The notes under the pieces: generated by a model
What the model was told of the DNA's origin: nothing
What the model saw: the letters and a program-made list of their open reading frames with translations, nothing else
Database searches by the model: none
Translations under genes and position numbers: made by a program
Shown here: piece after piece, positions 42,813 to 52,453 of the stretch
How the letters are laid out: every line of letters begins with the position of its first letter
How positions within the stretch are numbered: the stretch's first letter is position 1
Assembly: GCF_001955695.1 (NCBI RefSeq)
Contig: NZ_CP019236.1
Coordinates: forward strand, 1,364,001-1,428,000
Reading direction: 5' to 3'
Source of the DNA: Rhodoferax koreense
Lineage (GTDB): Bacteria > Pseudomonadota > Gammaproteobacteria > Burkholderiales > Burkholderiaceae_C
DNA: 64,000 nt

Positions 42813-42869
42813 AATACTTCGCGTATATTCGTTTTTGTTGATAAAACTATGCGAATAAATCGAAGTATT
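42813..42869. promoter_or_regulatory. Nested inverted repeat between two divergent regulators
   Basis: AATACTTCG (42813-42821) pairs with CGAAGTATT (42861-42869), and inside it TATTCG (42826-42831) pairs with CGAATA (42852-42857). The 57-bp site is AT-rich in a GC-rich genome and spans the middle of the gap between the Rrf2 and NhaR-like starts. It is a strong operator candidate for one or both regulators. Confidence 0.6.
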
Positions 42870-42883
42870 CGAAGGGACGCACC

Positions 42884-43786
42884 GTGAACTTCAAGCATCT
42901 GCGGTATTTCTGGGTGGTGGCCAAGGCCGGTGGCGTGATGCGCGCCAGCGAACAGTTGCACACCACGCCGCAAACCCTGTCGGGCCAGATCAAGCTGCTG
43001 GAGGAATGGCTGGGCCACAAGCTCTTCCGCAAGAATGGCCGGCGGCTCGAGCTAACCGAAGAGGGGCGGGTGGCGCTGAGCTACGCCGATGAAATCTTCA
43101 CGCTCGGCGCCGAGCTGGAAGGATCGGTGAGGCATGCGCGCGCCGGGTTGGCTTCACTCGATTTCCGTGTGGGCGTGGCCGATTCGGTGGCCAAGTCCGT
43201 GGCCTATCACCTGCTCGAGCCGTCGCTGGCGGTGTCGGACGCCGTGCGCCTGATCTGCCATGAAGGCAAATTCGATGAATTGCTGGCGCAACTCGCGCTG
43301 CACCGCTTGGATTTGGTGATCGCCGACGAACGCATGTCGAAGAACGTCAGCGTGAAAGCCTTCAACCACGCGCTTGGATCGAGCGCCATGAGCTTCTTCT
43401 GTGCACCGGGCCTGAAAGCTTCCTTGAAGGGCGAATTCCCGGCGTGCCTGAACGATGCGCCCATGCTGATCCAGGGCGCCGCGTCTTCGGTGCGCCAGCA
43501 GTTCGACCATTGGCTGTCGATCCACGACCTGCATCCGAAGATCGTGGCCGAATTCGACGACAGCGCCTTGATGAACGCCTTCGGGCGCGAAGGGCGCGGC
43601 GTGTTCATGTCGCCGACCGTACTCGAGGCCGAGATCCAGGCGCAGTTCGGCGTCGAGGTGATCGGGCGCAGCGACGAACTCGTGGAGGAGTTCTTCGCCA
43701 TTTCGGTGGAACGGCGCATCACGCACCCCTGCGTGGCGGCGATCACCCGCGAAGCCAAGGCGCAGTTGCTGAAGAGCCCGCTGTAG
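42884..43786 (+). CDS. nhaR: NhaR-like LysR-family activator
   Basis: A 300-residue LysR regulator opening MNFKHLRYFWVVAKAGGVMRASEQLHTTPQTLSGQIKLLE, the typical NhaR N-terminus with its helix-turn-helix. The effector domain (LDFRVGVADSVAKSVAYHLLEP) also fits NhaR, the sodium-responsive activator of nhaA and, in E. coli, of pgaABCD. No nhaA gene is in the window, but a pga-type locus lies about 4 kb away. That link is suggestive only. The start lies 14 bp after the right arm of the nested palindrome. Confidence 0.88.
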   Translation: MNFKHLRYFWVVAKAGGVMRASEQLHTTPQTLSGQIKLLEEWLGHKLFRKNGRRLELTEEGRVALSYADEIFTLGAELEGSVRHARAGLASLDFRVGVADSVAKSVAYHLLEPSLAVSDAVRLICHEGKFDELLAQLALHRLDLVIADERMSKNVSVKAFNHALGSSAMSFFCAPGLKASLKGEFPACLNDAPMLIQGAASSVRQQFDHWLSIHDLHPKIVAEFDDSALMNAFGREGRGVFMSPTVLEAEIQAQFGVEVIGRSDELVEEFFAISVERRITHPCVAAITREAKAQLLKSPL

Positions 43787-43814
43787 GCGCTCTCCAGCAA
43801 TGGTCCACCGGGGT

Positions 43815-45542
43815 TCAGTGCCCTGAGGGACTGTCGGAGCCGAGGCCGGTCTCCGAGCGGACCTGCTGGGCTTTGAACGCACCACGTTCCTGAGCCGCGC
43901 GAGCGCTGTTGTCCAGGATCGAGAACAGCCAGATGCCGACGAAACCGATGGTCATCGAGAACAGCGCCGGCGAGGTATACGGGAACCAGGCCGAACCTTT
44001 CGGATAGCCCAGCGTGGCTTCCCACACGGATGGCGAAACGACGGTCAGTGCCACCGATGAAATCAGCCCCATGAAGCCGCCGATCACCGCGCCGCGCGTG
44101 GTGCAGTCCTTCCACAGCACCGACATGAACAGCACGGGGAAATTCGCCGAGGCCGCGATCGCGAAGGCCAGCGAGACCATGAAGGCGATGTTCTGCTTCT
44201 CGAAGGCGATGCCCAGGGCCACGGCGACGATGCCCAATGCGACCGTGGTGATGCGCGACACCTTGAGCTCCGACGCACTGTCGGCCTTGCCCTTCTTGAA
44301 CACCGTCGCGTACAGGTCATGTGACACGGCGGAGGCGCCCGACAGCGTGAGTCCTGCGACCACGGCCAGGATGGTGGCGAAAGCGACGGCCGAGATGAAG
44401 CCGAAGAACACATTGCCGCCGACGGCCTTGGCCACCAGCACCGCGGCCATGTTGGCCGACCCGCCGCCGCCTTTGATGACGCCTTTGGCGGTGTCGGCGA
44501 ATTCGGGGTTGGTGAGCACCAGTGTGATCGCGCCGAAGCCGATGATGAAGATCAGCAGGTAGAAGTAGCCGATCCAGGTGGTGGCCCAGAACACCGACTT
44601 GCGCGCCTGCTTGGCATCGGGCACGGTGAAGAATCGCATCAGGATGTGAGGCAGCCCGGCCGTGCCGAACATCAACGCCATGCCGAAGGAGATGGCCGAG
44701 ATCGGGTCCTTGACGAAGCCGCCCGGCCCCATGATCGCCAGCCCGATGGCGGCCGCGTCCGCGGCGGTCTTGCCGTCGTTGGCCGCGATCGCGGTCTTGA
44801 CCGCGACGCCTTTGGCGAACAGCGCTTCGGGGCTGAACCCAAACTGAGCCATCACCATGAAGGCCATGAAAGTCACGCCGGCCAGCAGCAGGCAAGCCTT
44901 GATGATCTGCACCCAGGTGGTCGCGGTCATGCCGCCGAAAAGCACATAGACCATCATCAGCGCACCGACGATCACCACGGCGAGCCAGTAGTCCAGGCCG
45001 AACAACAGCTTGATCAGGGCGCCGGCACCGACCATCTGCGCGATCAGGTAGAAGGCAACGACCACCAGCGTGCCGGACGCGGCGAACATGCGGATCGGCG
45101 TTTGCTGGAAGCGGTAGCCGGCCACGTCGGCGAAGGTAAATTTGCCCAGGTTGCGCAGGCGTTCGGCCATCAGGAAGGTGATGACCGGCCAGCCGACGAG
45201 GAAGCCGATCGAATAGATCAGGCCGTCGTAGCCGGAGGCCATCACTGCCGCGGAGATGCCGAGGAAGGACGCGGCCGACATGTAGTCGCCCGCAATGGCC
45301 AGCCCGTTCTGGAAGCCGGTGATGCCGCCACCGGCCGTGTAGAAGTCGGAAGCTGATTTCGTCTTGGCCGCAGCCCATTTGGTGATGAAGAGCGTGCCGA
45401 CGACGAAGACGGTGAACATGCCGATGGCAACCCAGTTGGTGGGTTGTTTGTCGACCTGGCCGAGATCGCCGCCCGCCGCCGAGACTGCGCCGGCAGCCAG
45501 CATCAGCATGAGCGCACCGACGGATTGAATGATGGATTTCAT
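43815..45542 (-). CDS. actP: Cation/acetate symporter
   Basis: A 575-residue sodium:solute symporter for acetate and glycolate. It starts with a signal-like hydrophobic segment ([16 protein letters not shown]) followed by about thirteen membrane segments. Diagnostic stretches are [30 protein letters not shown] and the [20 protein letters not shown] loop. The start overlaps the stop of the DUF485 gene upstream (ATGA), the common yjcH-actP arrangement. Confidence 0.95.
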   Translation of the reverse strand: MKSIIQSVGALMLMLAAGAVSAAGGDLGQVDKQPTNWVAIGMFTVFVVGTLFITKWAAAKTKSASDFYTAGGGITGFQNGLAIAGDYMSAASFLGISAAVMASGYDGLIYSIGFLVGWPVITFLMAERLRNLGKFTFADVAGYRFQQTPIRMFAASGTLVVVAFYLIAQMVGAGALIKLLFGLDYWLAVVIVGALMMVYVLFGGMTATTWVQIIKACLLLAGVTFMAFMVMAQFGFSPEALFAKGVAVKTAIAANDGKTAADAAAIGLAIMGPGGFVKDPISAISFGMALMFGTAGLPHILMRFFTVPDAKQARKSVFWATTWIGYFYLLIFIIGFGAITLVLTNPEFADTAKGVIKGGGGSANMAAVLVAKAVGGNVFFGFISAVAFATILAVVAGLTLSGASAVSHDLYATVFKKGKADSASELKVSRITTVALGIVAVALGIAFEKQNIAFMVSLAFAIAASANFPVLFMSVLWKDCTTRGAVIGGFMGLISSVALTVVSPSVWEATLGYPKGSAWFPYTSPALFSMTIGFVGIWLFSILDNSARAAQERGAFKAQQVRSETGLGSDSPSGH

Positions 45543-45847
45543 GCTTGCGCGTCCTTCAGGATTTCGGCGGTCAGCCGGTCGAACTCGCTGTTGGCGCGGC
45601 GCACGTAGATGCCGGTGATGAGCACCGTGAAGACGATCACGCCGAGTCCGATCGGAATGCCGAGTGTTGTCACGCCGTCGCCGATGGGCTGTGCGAGGAA
45701 TGGCTTGTCGAACGCGATGAGCGCGATGTAGCCGTAGTACACCAGCATCATCAGCGCCGTCAGCGTCCAGCCGAACAGGTTGCGTTTGCGGCGCAGGGCG
45801 TGGTATTTGGGGTTGGCCTCGATGCGGGCCACGATGGAATCACTCAC
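45539..45847 (-). CDS. yjcH: DUF485 membrane protein (YjcH-type)
   Basis: A 102-residue protein with two membrane segments ([22 protein letters not shown] and [25 protein letters not shown]). DUF485 proteins are paired with actP and are thought to assist the symporter. The start is a GTG at 45847, preceded by GGAGGAGA at good spacing. The longer ATG-initiated frame would add an unlikely basic leader. It overlaps actP by 4 bp. Confidence 0.9.
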   Translation of the reverse strand: MSDSIVARIEANPKYHALRRKRNLFGWTLTALMMLVYYGYIALIAFDKPFLAQPIGDGVTTLGIPIGLGVIVFTVLITGIYVRRANSEFDRLTAEILKDAQA

Positions 45848-46209
45848 GGGTTGTCTCCTCCGACAAGCTGAACAGGGTGCTTTGGGCGGAATTGCCTTGG
45901 CAAGGCCGCGAGTCTTGCCAGCCGTGCTGACCAAGGACTTACGCAACAAGACTCGGCTCGGTTCTGCGGGTAAGTCCGGGTGTCAGACAGGGCAACGTCG
46001 CGCACGTCGATACAGCCCGTTTTGCCGCGAATTTTTGCATCGAGAAACGACTCCTAAGGGTTGCCACCTAAAGCGTCAGCATGTGTTCAGTTTGGCGTAA
46101 GTCTTTGTTGGTTTGGTGTCAGGAACGGGTCATAGCGGCTGTACATACTCTGTTACAGGTGCTTTCCAAAACGGGAGCGCCACGATTCAAACTATCAAGG
46201 AGACCCAGC
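45848..46209. promoter_or_regulatory. 362-bp divergent control region between yjcH-actP and an MHS transporter
   Basis: No gene or RNA was recognised in this gap. It holds an 8-bp inverted repeat, GGACTTAC (45935-45942) and GTAAGTCC (45970-45977), and a further GTAAGTC at 46097-46103, which look like repeated binding sites. A good ribosome site (AAGGAGA) precedes the transporter gene. Promoters for both operons must lie here. Confidence 0.5.
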
Positions 46210-47868
46210 ATGTCAACAGCTGTTGCCAACCGGCCGATGTCGCCCGAGGAGAAGAAAGTCATCTTCGCCTCGTCGCTCGGCACGGTGTTCGAGTGGTATG
46301 ACTTCTATCTCTACGGCACCCTGGCCGTGATCATCGGGAACCAGTTTTTTTCGGCACTCGATCCCGCTTCCCGCACCATCTTCTCGCTGTTGGCCTTCGC
46401 TGCAGGCTTCATCGTGCGGCCCTTCGGCGCATTGGTGTTCGGCCGCCTCGGCGACATGATCGGGCGCAAGTACACCTTTCTGGTGACGATCCTGATCATG
46501 GGCTTGTCGACCTTCATCGTCGGCTTGTTGCCGAATTATTCGACCATCGGCGTGGCCGCTCCGGTCATCCTGATCGTGCTGCGCATGCTGCAAGGCCTGG
46601 CGCTCGGCGGCGAGTACGGCGGTGCGGCAACCTATGTGGCCGAACACGCGCCGCGCAACAAGCGGGGCGCCTACACGTCGTGGATCCAGACCACGGCGAC
46701 CCTGGGCCTGTTCCTGTCGCTGATTGTGATCCTGGGGGTGCGTACCAGCATCGGTGAAGTGGCATTCGCCGACTGGGGCTGGCGCATTCCGTTCCTGGTC
46801 TCGATCCTGCTGCTGGGCGTGTCTGTCTATATCCGCTTGAGCATGAACGAGTCGCCTGCCTTCACCAAGATGAAGGCCGAGGGCAAGACCTCGAAGGCAC
46901 CGCTCTCCGAATCGTTCGGGCAGTGGAAGAACCTGAAGATCGTGATCCTGGCATTGGTCGGCCTGACCGCCGGCCAGGCGGTGGTCTGGTACACCGGGCA
47001 GTTCTATTCGCTGTTCTTCCTGACCGGCGCCTTGAAGGTAGACGGCGCCACGGCCAACGTGCTGGTCGCATGTTCGCTCATCATCGCCACGCCGTTCTTC
47101 GTGATCTTCGGTGCGCTGTCCGACAAGATCGGCCGCAAGCCCATCATCATGGCCGGCTGCCTGCTGGCCATCCTGACCTACTTCCCGGTGTTCGGCGCCT
47201 TGACCAAGGCGGCCAACCCCGACCTGGCGGCGGCACAGGAGAAGAACAAGGTGGTGGTCACCGCGGATCCGAAGGAATGCTCGTTCCAGTTCAACCCAAC
47301 CGGAACCGCCAAGTTCACGAGCTCCTGCGACATCGCCAAGCAGGTGTTGTCGGCGAGTTCGGTGAGTTATGACAACGTTGCGGGCGCGGCCGGTGCACCA
47401 GCCACGATCAAGATCGGCGAAACCGTCATCACCAGCTACAGCGCCAACGGCCTCGGCGCCGACGAACTGAAGAAGAAGGATGCCGAATTCAAGAAGGCGG
47501 TGGCCGAAGATCTCAAGGCAGCCGGCTATCCCGCCAAGGCCGATCCGGCGAAGATCGACAAAGTGACGATCGTGATCATCCTGACCTACCTGGTGCTGCT
47601 GGTCACCATGGTCTACGGACCGATCGCCGCCATGCTGGTCGAAATGTTCCCGACGCGCATTCGCTACACCTCGATGTCGCTGCCGTATCACATCGGCAAC
47701 GGCTGGTTCGGCGGCCTGTTGCCGGCGACTGCGCTGGCCATCGTGGCGCAGACCGGGAACATGTACAACGGCCTCTGGTATCCGATCGTGATCGCCGCGG
47801 TGACCCTGGTGGTCGGCACGCTGTTCATCAAGGAAACCAAGGACGTTGACATCTACGCCAACGACTGA
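46210..47868 (+). CDS. MHS-family MFS transporter with long extra loop
   Basis: A 552-residue transporter of the metabolite:H+ symporter group (ShiA/ProP-like). FASSLGTVFEWYDFYLYG and FGRLGDMIGRKYTF near the start and FGALSDKIGRKPIIM in the middle are the family loops; QGLALGGEYGGAATYVAEHAP is diagnostic. Between segments 8 and 9 about 110 residues are inserted (roughly 350-460), hydrophilic and rich in Lys and Ala, with two cysteines (KECSF, SSCDI) that could pair if periplasmic. The start at ATG 46210 has AAGGAGA upstream. Substrate is probably a small carboxylate or similar, given divergent actP. Confidence 0.88.
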   Translation: MSTAVANRPMSPEEKKVIFASSLGTVFEWYDFYLYGTLAVIIGNQFFSALDPASRTIFSLLAFAAGFIVRPFGALVFGRLGDMIGRKYTFLVTILIMGLSTFIVGLLPNYSTIGVAAPVILIVLRMLQGLALGGEYGGAATYVAEHAPRNKRGAYTSWIQTTATLGLFLSLIVILGVRTSIGEVAFADWGWRIPFLVSILLLGVSVYIRLSMNESPAFTKMKAEGKTSKAPLSESFGQWKNLKIVILALVGLTAGQAVVWYTGQFYSLFFLTGALKVDGATANVLVACSLIIATPFFVIFGALSDKIGRKPIIMAGCLLAILTYFPVFGALTKAANPDLAAAQEKNKVVVTADPKECSFQFNPTGTAKFTSSCDIAKQVLSASSVSYDNVAGAAGAPATIKIGETVITSYSANGLGADELKKKDAEFKKAVAEDLKAAGYPAKADPAKIDKVTIVIILTYLVLLVTMVYGPIAAMLVEMFPTRIRYTSMSLPYHIGNGWFGGLLPATALAIVAQTGNMYNGLWYPIVIAAVTLVVGTLFIKETKDVDIYAND

Positions 47869-47920
47869 AACCTGCCTACCTGAGCGCTGCGCCCATCACC
47901 TGTGAGCGCCATGCCCCCCC

Positions 47921-47949
47921 AGCCCTCGTTGTGATGAGGGCTTTTTTTT
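47921..47949 (+). terminator. Rho-independent terminator of the MHS transporter
   Basis: AGCCCTC and GAGGGCT pair around GTTGTGAT and are followed by a run of eight T, about 50 bp after the stop codon. This is a textbook intrinsic terminator. Confidence 0.92.
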
Positions 47950-47962
47950 GGAGACTTCACCC

Positions 47963-48103
47963 ATGTGGAAAATCGTGATTGGCTTCCTGGCGTTCGCCGC
48001 CGTGGCCTTGTTCGTGCTGTCCAAAGGAGGCGACATCGACATGAGCGGAGAGAAACACGGCATTGACGCCGGGCCCACAGCCGCCAGCTCGGCACCGAAG
48101 TGA
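47963..48103 (+). CDS. Small 46-residue membrane peptide
   Basis: The reading frame begins MWKIVIGFLAFAAVALFVLS, one membrane segment, followed by KGGDIDMSGEKHGIDAGP and a short Ala/Ser tail. A GGAGA lies 8 bp before the ATG. It starts directly after the transporter terminator, so it needs its own promoter or read-through. It is convergent with pgaD. Such short membrane peptides are often missed by annotation. No homologue is recognised. Coding is supported by the ribosome site and the hydrophobic design, not by known similarity. Confidence 0.6.
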   Translation: MWKIVIGFLAFAAVALFVLSKGGDIDMSGEKHGIDAGPTAASSAPK

Positions 48104-48146
48104 TGTGTCGCTCCGGGGCTCGTGACAGCAAGGCCCGGAGCGGAGA

Positions 48147-48656
48147 TCACACGACCCGCAACAAGCGCCGGTTGTCGGTGGGCTTGGTGGCGGCTTCGAT
48201 GTTGCGAAGATTGAGGGCGGGTTCGACGCGGCATATGCTCCCTTGTGCATCGTGGTGCACGGTCATCACTGAAAATTCTCGCCATTGGGCCATGACCTCG
48301 ACGGGATGACGGGCCCAGTCGCCCATCTCATGGTCTGTTGGAGGCGGGGTCTCCTTGCGCCGGTCCACGCCGCGGAATCGGATGTGGTTGTAGACCGCCC
48401 ACAGCATCAAGGCGCCACCCATGACCGCAATGACGATGGCATACACCATCAGGACATTGAGAAATCGCGCGTAACCGTTCAGTTCGACCATGTGGAATCG
48501 AAACTGGTAACCGAAGAAGAGCCATCCCCCCAGGGTGACGAGTGGCAGCCAGAGAAAGACCCAGGCGATCCAGAAGGCGGCGGTCAGGGCGCTGAACAAG
48601 GCCTTCTGCTGCCATGCCTGCAGGTCGGGCCGTTCGATGATCAAAGGTGTCTTCAT
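48147..48656 (-). CDS. pgaD: PgaD-like membrane protein of poly-GlcNAc synthesis
   Basis: A 169-residue protein with two membrane segments (ALFSALTAAFWIAWVFLWLPLVTLGGWLFFG and FLNVLMVYAIVIAVMGGALMLWAVYNHIRF) and a cytoplasmic tail. In the family, PgaD helps the synthase PgaC and is stabilised by c-di-GMP. Its identity rests on topology, the WLPL segment and its overlap with pgaC (ATGA at 48656-48653). The low-similarity tail is normal for this family. Confidence 0.8.
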   Translation of the reverse strand: MKTPLIIERPDLQAWQQKALFSALTAAFWIAWVFLWLPLVTLGGWLFFGYQFRFHMVELNGYARFLNVLMVYAIVIAVMGGALMLWAVYNHIRFRGVDRRKETPPPTDHEMGDWARHPVEVMAQWREFSVMTVHHDAQGSICRVEPALNLRNIEAATKPTDNRRLLRVV

Positions 48657-49915
48657 GGTTGCAGCCCTCGGTCCGGGCTGACCCAAGTGGCTCGTTTTTT
48701 CCCTCTGAGGATCACCTTGGGAATGGCGACGAGTGTCGTGAAGACGCTGAGCATCCAGTACGCGAGCGGATACCAGATCATCCAGTAGTAGTAGCGTCCG
48801 AGTCCTTTCTCGTACTTGGCGTCGAGGAACATGCTCACGGCGAACTGCAGCAGGCAGGTGGTGCCAATGACCATGCCATTCCAGCCGGGAATCAGGGTGT
48901 CGACGTACAAAGCGGGGGGCAGCGTGACGAACTGACCCAGTGCCCACAGGAGGATCACTGCGGCCATGGTGTAGGCCCAGATCACGCTGGTGAAGTACTC
49001 CAGATACACCGGCAGCATGCGGCGATGGCGCCACCTGCCGAACAGGCCGTTCTGGCTGAACAGGACCTGCGTGCCGCCCATGGCCCAGCGCAGTCGCTGG
49101 CGCCAGAGGCCGCGCATGGTCTCGGGCATCAGGATCCAGCACAGCGCATTCGGTTCGAAACGCACGTCCCAATGGCGCATTTGCAGGCGCCAGCTGATGT
49201 CGATGTCTTCGGTCAACGCATCCGGGTTCCAGTAGCCGGCGTTGTGCAGCGCCGCGCGACGGAAGCAGACCATTACGCCAGATACCGTGAACACCTTGCC
49301 ATAGGTGCGTTGTGCTCGCTTGATGAGACCGATGATCGAGGAGAACTCGCCGACCTGGATGCGGCCGAGCAGCGTCGAACGGGTACGGATGCGGGGGTTG
49401 CCGGTGACCGCGCCCACGCGCGGGCTATCGATCAGGTGGCGCATCATCCAGCGCAGGCAATGCGGATCGACGATGGAGTCACCATCGATGCACAGGAAAT
49501 AGTCATGCTTTGCCATCATGGCCGCGGTGTTCAACCCGACGGCCTTGCCCTGGTTGCGGGCCAGATGGATCACGCGGATGCGGCGGTCGGCCTTGGTAAA
49601 ACGGTCCAGCATCTGTGGTGTGGTGTCCGTGCTGCCGTCGTCGATCAACAGGATCTCGAATTCCGGGTAGTCGATCGCTTGCAACGCGGCTACCGTCTCT
49701 TCAATGCACTCGGCCTCGTTGTGGCAAGGCACCAGGATGCTCACCGGCGGATACTCTTTCAACGGCGGTGGCTGATCGAATGGTCGGTCCGCGCGTTCGT
49801 AGTGGAAATAGTAGTAGAGCCCACCGCACATCCACAGGTAGGACATGAACAAGGGGTAGTAGAACGTGAAATCGAAGATGGCGTCGATCACGGAACCTGG
49901 CAGCAGATTTTCCAT
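48653..49915 (-). CDS. pgaC: Poly-beta-1,6-N-acetyl-D-glucosamine synthase
   Basis: Family 2 glycosyltransferase in the inner membrane that polymerises UDP-GlcNAc into PNAG. The 420-residue protein has membrane segments at the N-terminus (about 14-37) and in the C-terminal third. The catalytic motifs are VPCHNEAECIEE, LLIDDGSTD, CIDGDSIVDP, TEDIDISWRL and the RQRLRWAMGG (QxxRW) motif. It overlaps pgaD and lies 45 bp downstream of pgaA. Confidence 0.93.
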   Translation of the reverse strand: MENLLPGSVIDAIFDFTFYYPLFMSYLWMCGGLYYYFHYERADRPFDQPPPLKEYPPVSILVPCHNEAECIEETVAALQAIDYPEFEILLIDDGSTDTTPQMLDRFTKADRRIRVIHLARNQGKAVGLNTAAMMAKHDYFLCIDGDSIVDPHCLRWMMRHLIDSPRVGAVTGNPRIRTRSTLLGRIQVGEFSSIIGLIKRAQRTYGKVFTVSGVMVCFRRAALHNAGYWNPDALTEDIDISWRLQMRHWDVRFEPNALCWILMPETMRGLWRQRLRWAMGGTQVLFSQNGLFGRWRHRRMLPVYLEYFTSVIWAYTMAAVILLWALGQFVTLPPALYVDTLIPGWNGMVIGTTCLLQFAVSMFLDAKYEKGLGRYYYWMIWYPLAYWMLSVFTTLVAIPKVILRGKKRATWVSPDRGLQP

Positions 49916-49960
49916 AACGATGATTCCTTGGGGCGGATGTGCTGGACTTTTTGGGCGGGC

Positions 49961-52441
49961 TCAGAAACGCCAGTTGAGATTCAAATAGATGTAGCTCTTG
50001 GTCTCGTATTTGCCGTCGTAGGGGAAGCGTCTTACGCCAACGCCATAGCGCGTCGATCGGTCCGGACCGAACTGCCACTCGTGTTCATAGCGGGCATCTT
50101 CGAACATGTTCCAGCCATAGGTTCTTTCTGCCCAGGCGTCGTCCTGGCGCACATTGCTGTGTTGCAGGTAGCTGCCGACCGTCAGAGACACCCGCTGGTT
50201 GAAAGCCCGGTCATAACGTCGCCAGGTTTGCCAATCCCCTGCAAGGGTCGCGGAAACGGCGGTATCGCGCTTCGGATTGAAGTAGATCGCATCCTGGGCG
50301 GTGTTCGTGCTGCTGTAAGCGGCGGTCTGCAAGTCCAATGTGCGCCCGTAACCGCTGTACAGGCGTTCGAACCATGCCACGGACAGGGCCTGGCGCTTGT
50401 TGCCGTCGTTGAAGTCGTAGTACGCCAGGTCGGCTGCAACGCGGCGCGCTTCGTTCCAGCGGTAAGCCATGCCGACCAGTGTCTTGCTCGCGTGCAGGTA
50501 CGTGGGAGCCCAGTTTTCCGCGCTGGCCAGCCTTCCCTTCAGCGGAAAGTCGTTGGTTTCGCTTTCGTGCCGGGCCCGGAACGACAATTGGTCGTTGACC
50601 TGCCAGCCCGCACTCGCTGCCCATGTGTTGTCCCGGCCATTGCGCAGGTCGTGGCCAACTTCCAGCGTGGCCTGCAGATCGCGGCGGGTCCACTCGATGC
50701 CGGCTCCGGTGCGCTCATGGCTGGCCGACTCGCCATTGAACTTGGCGTTGGCGAGATGGTGGTTGCCGAAGATGCGGATGCCGTTTCCGGTCTGACCGCT
50801 GTAGACGGTTGTTTCCCAAACGAGGTCGTCGTTGCCGGACACGGCACCCTGGCCGAACCCCTTGGTGGCGGTGCTGGTGAGGAAGGGGCGTTCACGGCGC
50901 TCCCAGGCGCGCAGGATGCGTTGCACGGCGGGATGTTCCGGCGCCGCAGACCGCAGTGCAGCGATCATGCGGCCTGCCTCGATGATGTCGCCCTGCGCCC
51001 AGGTGGCGTCTGCCAAGCCGACGCGCGCTGCGATGTTGTCCGGCGCCACGGCCAGTACGTCGTTGTAGCGTGCCGCGGCGGCGCGCGGCAGTCCGCGCTG
51101 CGCCAGGAGGTCGGCCTGCGCCAGCCAGATGCCGGCGTCGTCGGGCAGCTCGCCGGCCAGTTGTCGGATCTTCCGATCTGCGGTGTCGATCCGGTCGGCA
51201 AATCGTGTCAAGGTCGCATCGGTACGGCGGACGGCCGCGGACTGGCGGGTCTGCTCCAGCATGTTGCCAACGATGCTTTCTGCAGCCGAAAAGTCCTCGG
51301 CTTCGACGTGAGCGTACATCAGCGCCGTCTGCGTGACGATGTTGGCCGGGTCGCTGGCCAATGCGCGTTGGTAAAGGTCGCGTGCGCGCTCCGGTTGCCT
51401 CAGCTGCATGGCTGCGTCGGCCGCCGCGTTGACGACGTAGGGTGGCGGTATTTCGCCTTCGGCCTCCAGAGCCGTGAATTGCGCCAGGGCTTCATCGGCG
51501 CGTTTGCGGTCCTTCAAGGCCACGACGCGATCGAAGCGCAGGCGCTCGAGGACGTCGCGCGCTTCTCGCTGCGGCATGGTGCGCGCCTGTTCGATGAGTT
51601 CGCCGTTGGCCAACAGCGCCGCGTCGATCAGGCGGTAGCGGGCAAGGGTGAAGTCCGTGTCCAGCAGGTTTTCGGCTTCGCGGATCTGCTGTCCATTACT
51701 CGCCTGGCTGGCCGCCAGTGCGCGCACGGCAACCGCGGCCGGTTCATCATGGCCGGCCGGCGCGGCGTTCGCCACTGTCGGCGGAGGAGCTGGCGCATGG
51801 ACGGTTGCAGCGCTTGTTTCGGTGATGCCCAGACGATTCAATTGCTGCTGAAATGGCGAAGCGCGTCCAGCTTCATCGCGCGCCACAAGCGCAGCGGACG
51901 CGCTTTGTAGCAATGCGGGGTTGTTGACGGAAAGCCGCAGGACGCGGGCGAGTTGGATGTCCGCTTCGGCCGTTTGATGTTGGGCCAACAAGGCCAACGC
52001 CAGGCCCAGATTCGCATCGGCCTTCCGGGGCTGGCGCCGCGCCAGCAGGCGATAGGCTTCTTCTGCGCGGGAGGCTGGGCCCGCATCCAGCGCTGATTTG
52101 CCTATGGCGGCGAGCACGTAGTCAGGAATCTGCGAAGAAAGCTTCAGATCACGGCTTTCAGCTACGGCCAGCGCGTGATGGCCAGCCCAACTCAGCACGG
52201 CGACCAGATCGTAACGGTAGGCGCTTTGTCCTGGGTTTTCCAGTGCCAGTTTCTCAAGGACCGGCAAGGCCGAATCAAAACGGCCCGCGCGGGCGTCCGT
52301 CACGGCCTGTTGATAGCCCGATGGCACGGCCTGGGCCGGCGAGGCATACACCGTAAATGCGACGGTCAATGCCAGGAAGAGCTTGGAGTAGGGCTGCTGC
52401 ATTGGGCCTGCCATGGCTGGGTTGACGAACATGTAATTCAA
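49961..52441 (-). CDS. pgaA: PgaA-like outer-membrane polysaccharide export protein
   Basis: A protein of 826 residues, or 813 if it starts at MQQPYSKLF (52402), which begins a normal signal peptide ending SPAQA. The first two thirds are TPR-like helical repeats (QQAVTDARAGRFDSALPVLEKLALENPGQS and later ARDLYQRALASDPANIVTQTALMYAHVEAEDF). The last third is a beta-barrel ending in an aromatic strand (YIYLNLNWRF). This is the PgaA layout, in which the TPR part binds the polymer and the barrel exports it. The partner pgaB deacetylase is absent. Confidence 0.88.
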   Translation of the reverse strand: MNYMFVNPAMAGPMQQPYSKLFLALTVAFTVYASPAQAVPSGYQQAVTDARAGRFDSALPVLEKLALENPGQSAYRYDLVAVLSWAGHHALAVAESRDLKLSSQIPDYVLAAIGKSALDAGPASRAEEAYRLLARRQPRKADANLGLALALLAQHQTAEADIQLARVLRLSVNNPALLQSASAALVARDEAGRASPFQQQLNRLGITETSAATVHAPAPPPTVANAAPAGHDEPAAVAVRALAASQASNGQQIREAENLLDTDFTLARYRLIDAALLANGELIEQARTMPQREARDVLERLRFDRVVALKDRKRADEALAQFTALEAEGEIPPPYVVNAAADAAMQLRQPERARDLYQRALASDPANIVTQTALMYAHVEAEDFSAAESIVGNMLEQTRQSAAVRRTDATLTRFADRIDTADRKIRQLAGELPDDAGIWLAQADLLAQRGLPRAAAARYNDVLAVAPDNIAARVGLADATWAQGDIIEAGRMIAALRSAAPEHPAVQRILRAWERRERPFLTSTATKGFGQGAVSGNDDLVWETTVYSGQTGNGIRIFGNHHLANAKFNGESASHERTGAGIEWTRRDLQATLEVGHDLRNGRDNTWAASAGWQVNDQLSFRARHESETNDFPLKGRLASAENWAPTYLHASKTLVGMAYRWNEARRVAADLAYYDFNDGNKRQALSVAWFERLYSGYGRTLDLQTAAYSSTNTAQDAIYFNPKRDTAVSATLAGDWQTWRRYDRAFNQRVSLTVGSYLQHSNVRQDDAWAERTYGWNMFEDARYEHEWQFGPDRSTRYGVGVRRFPYDGKYETKSYIYLNLNWRF

Positions 52442-52453
52442 AGAAGCGGGCGC

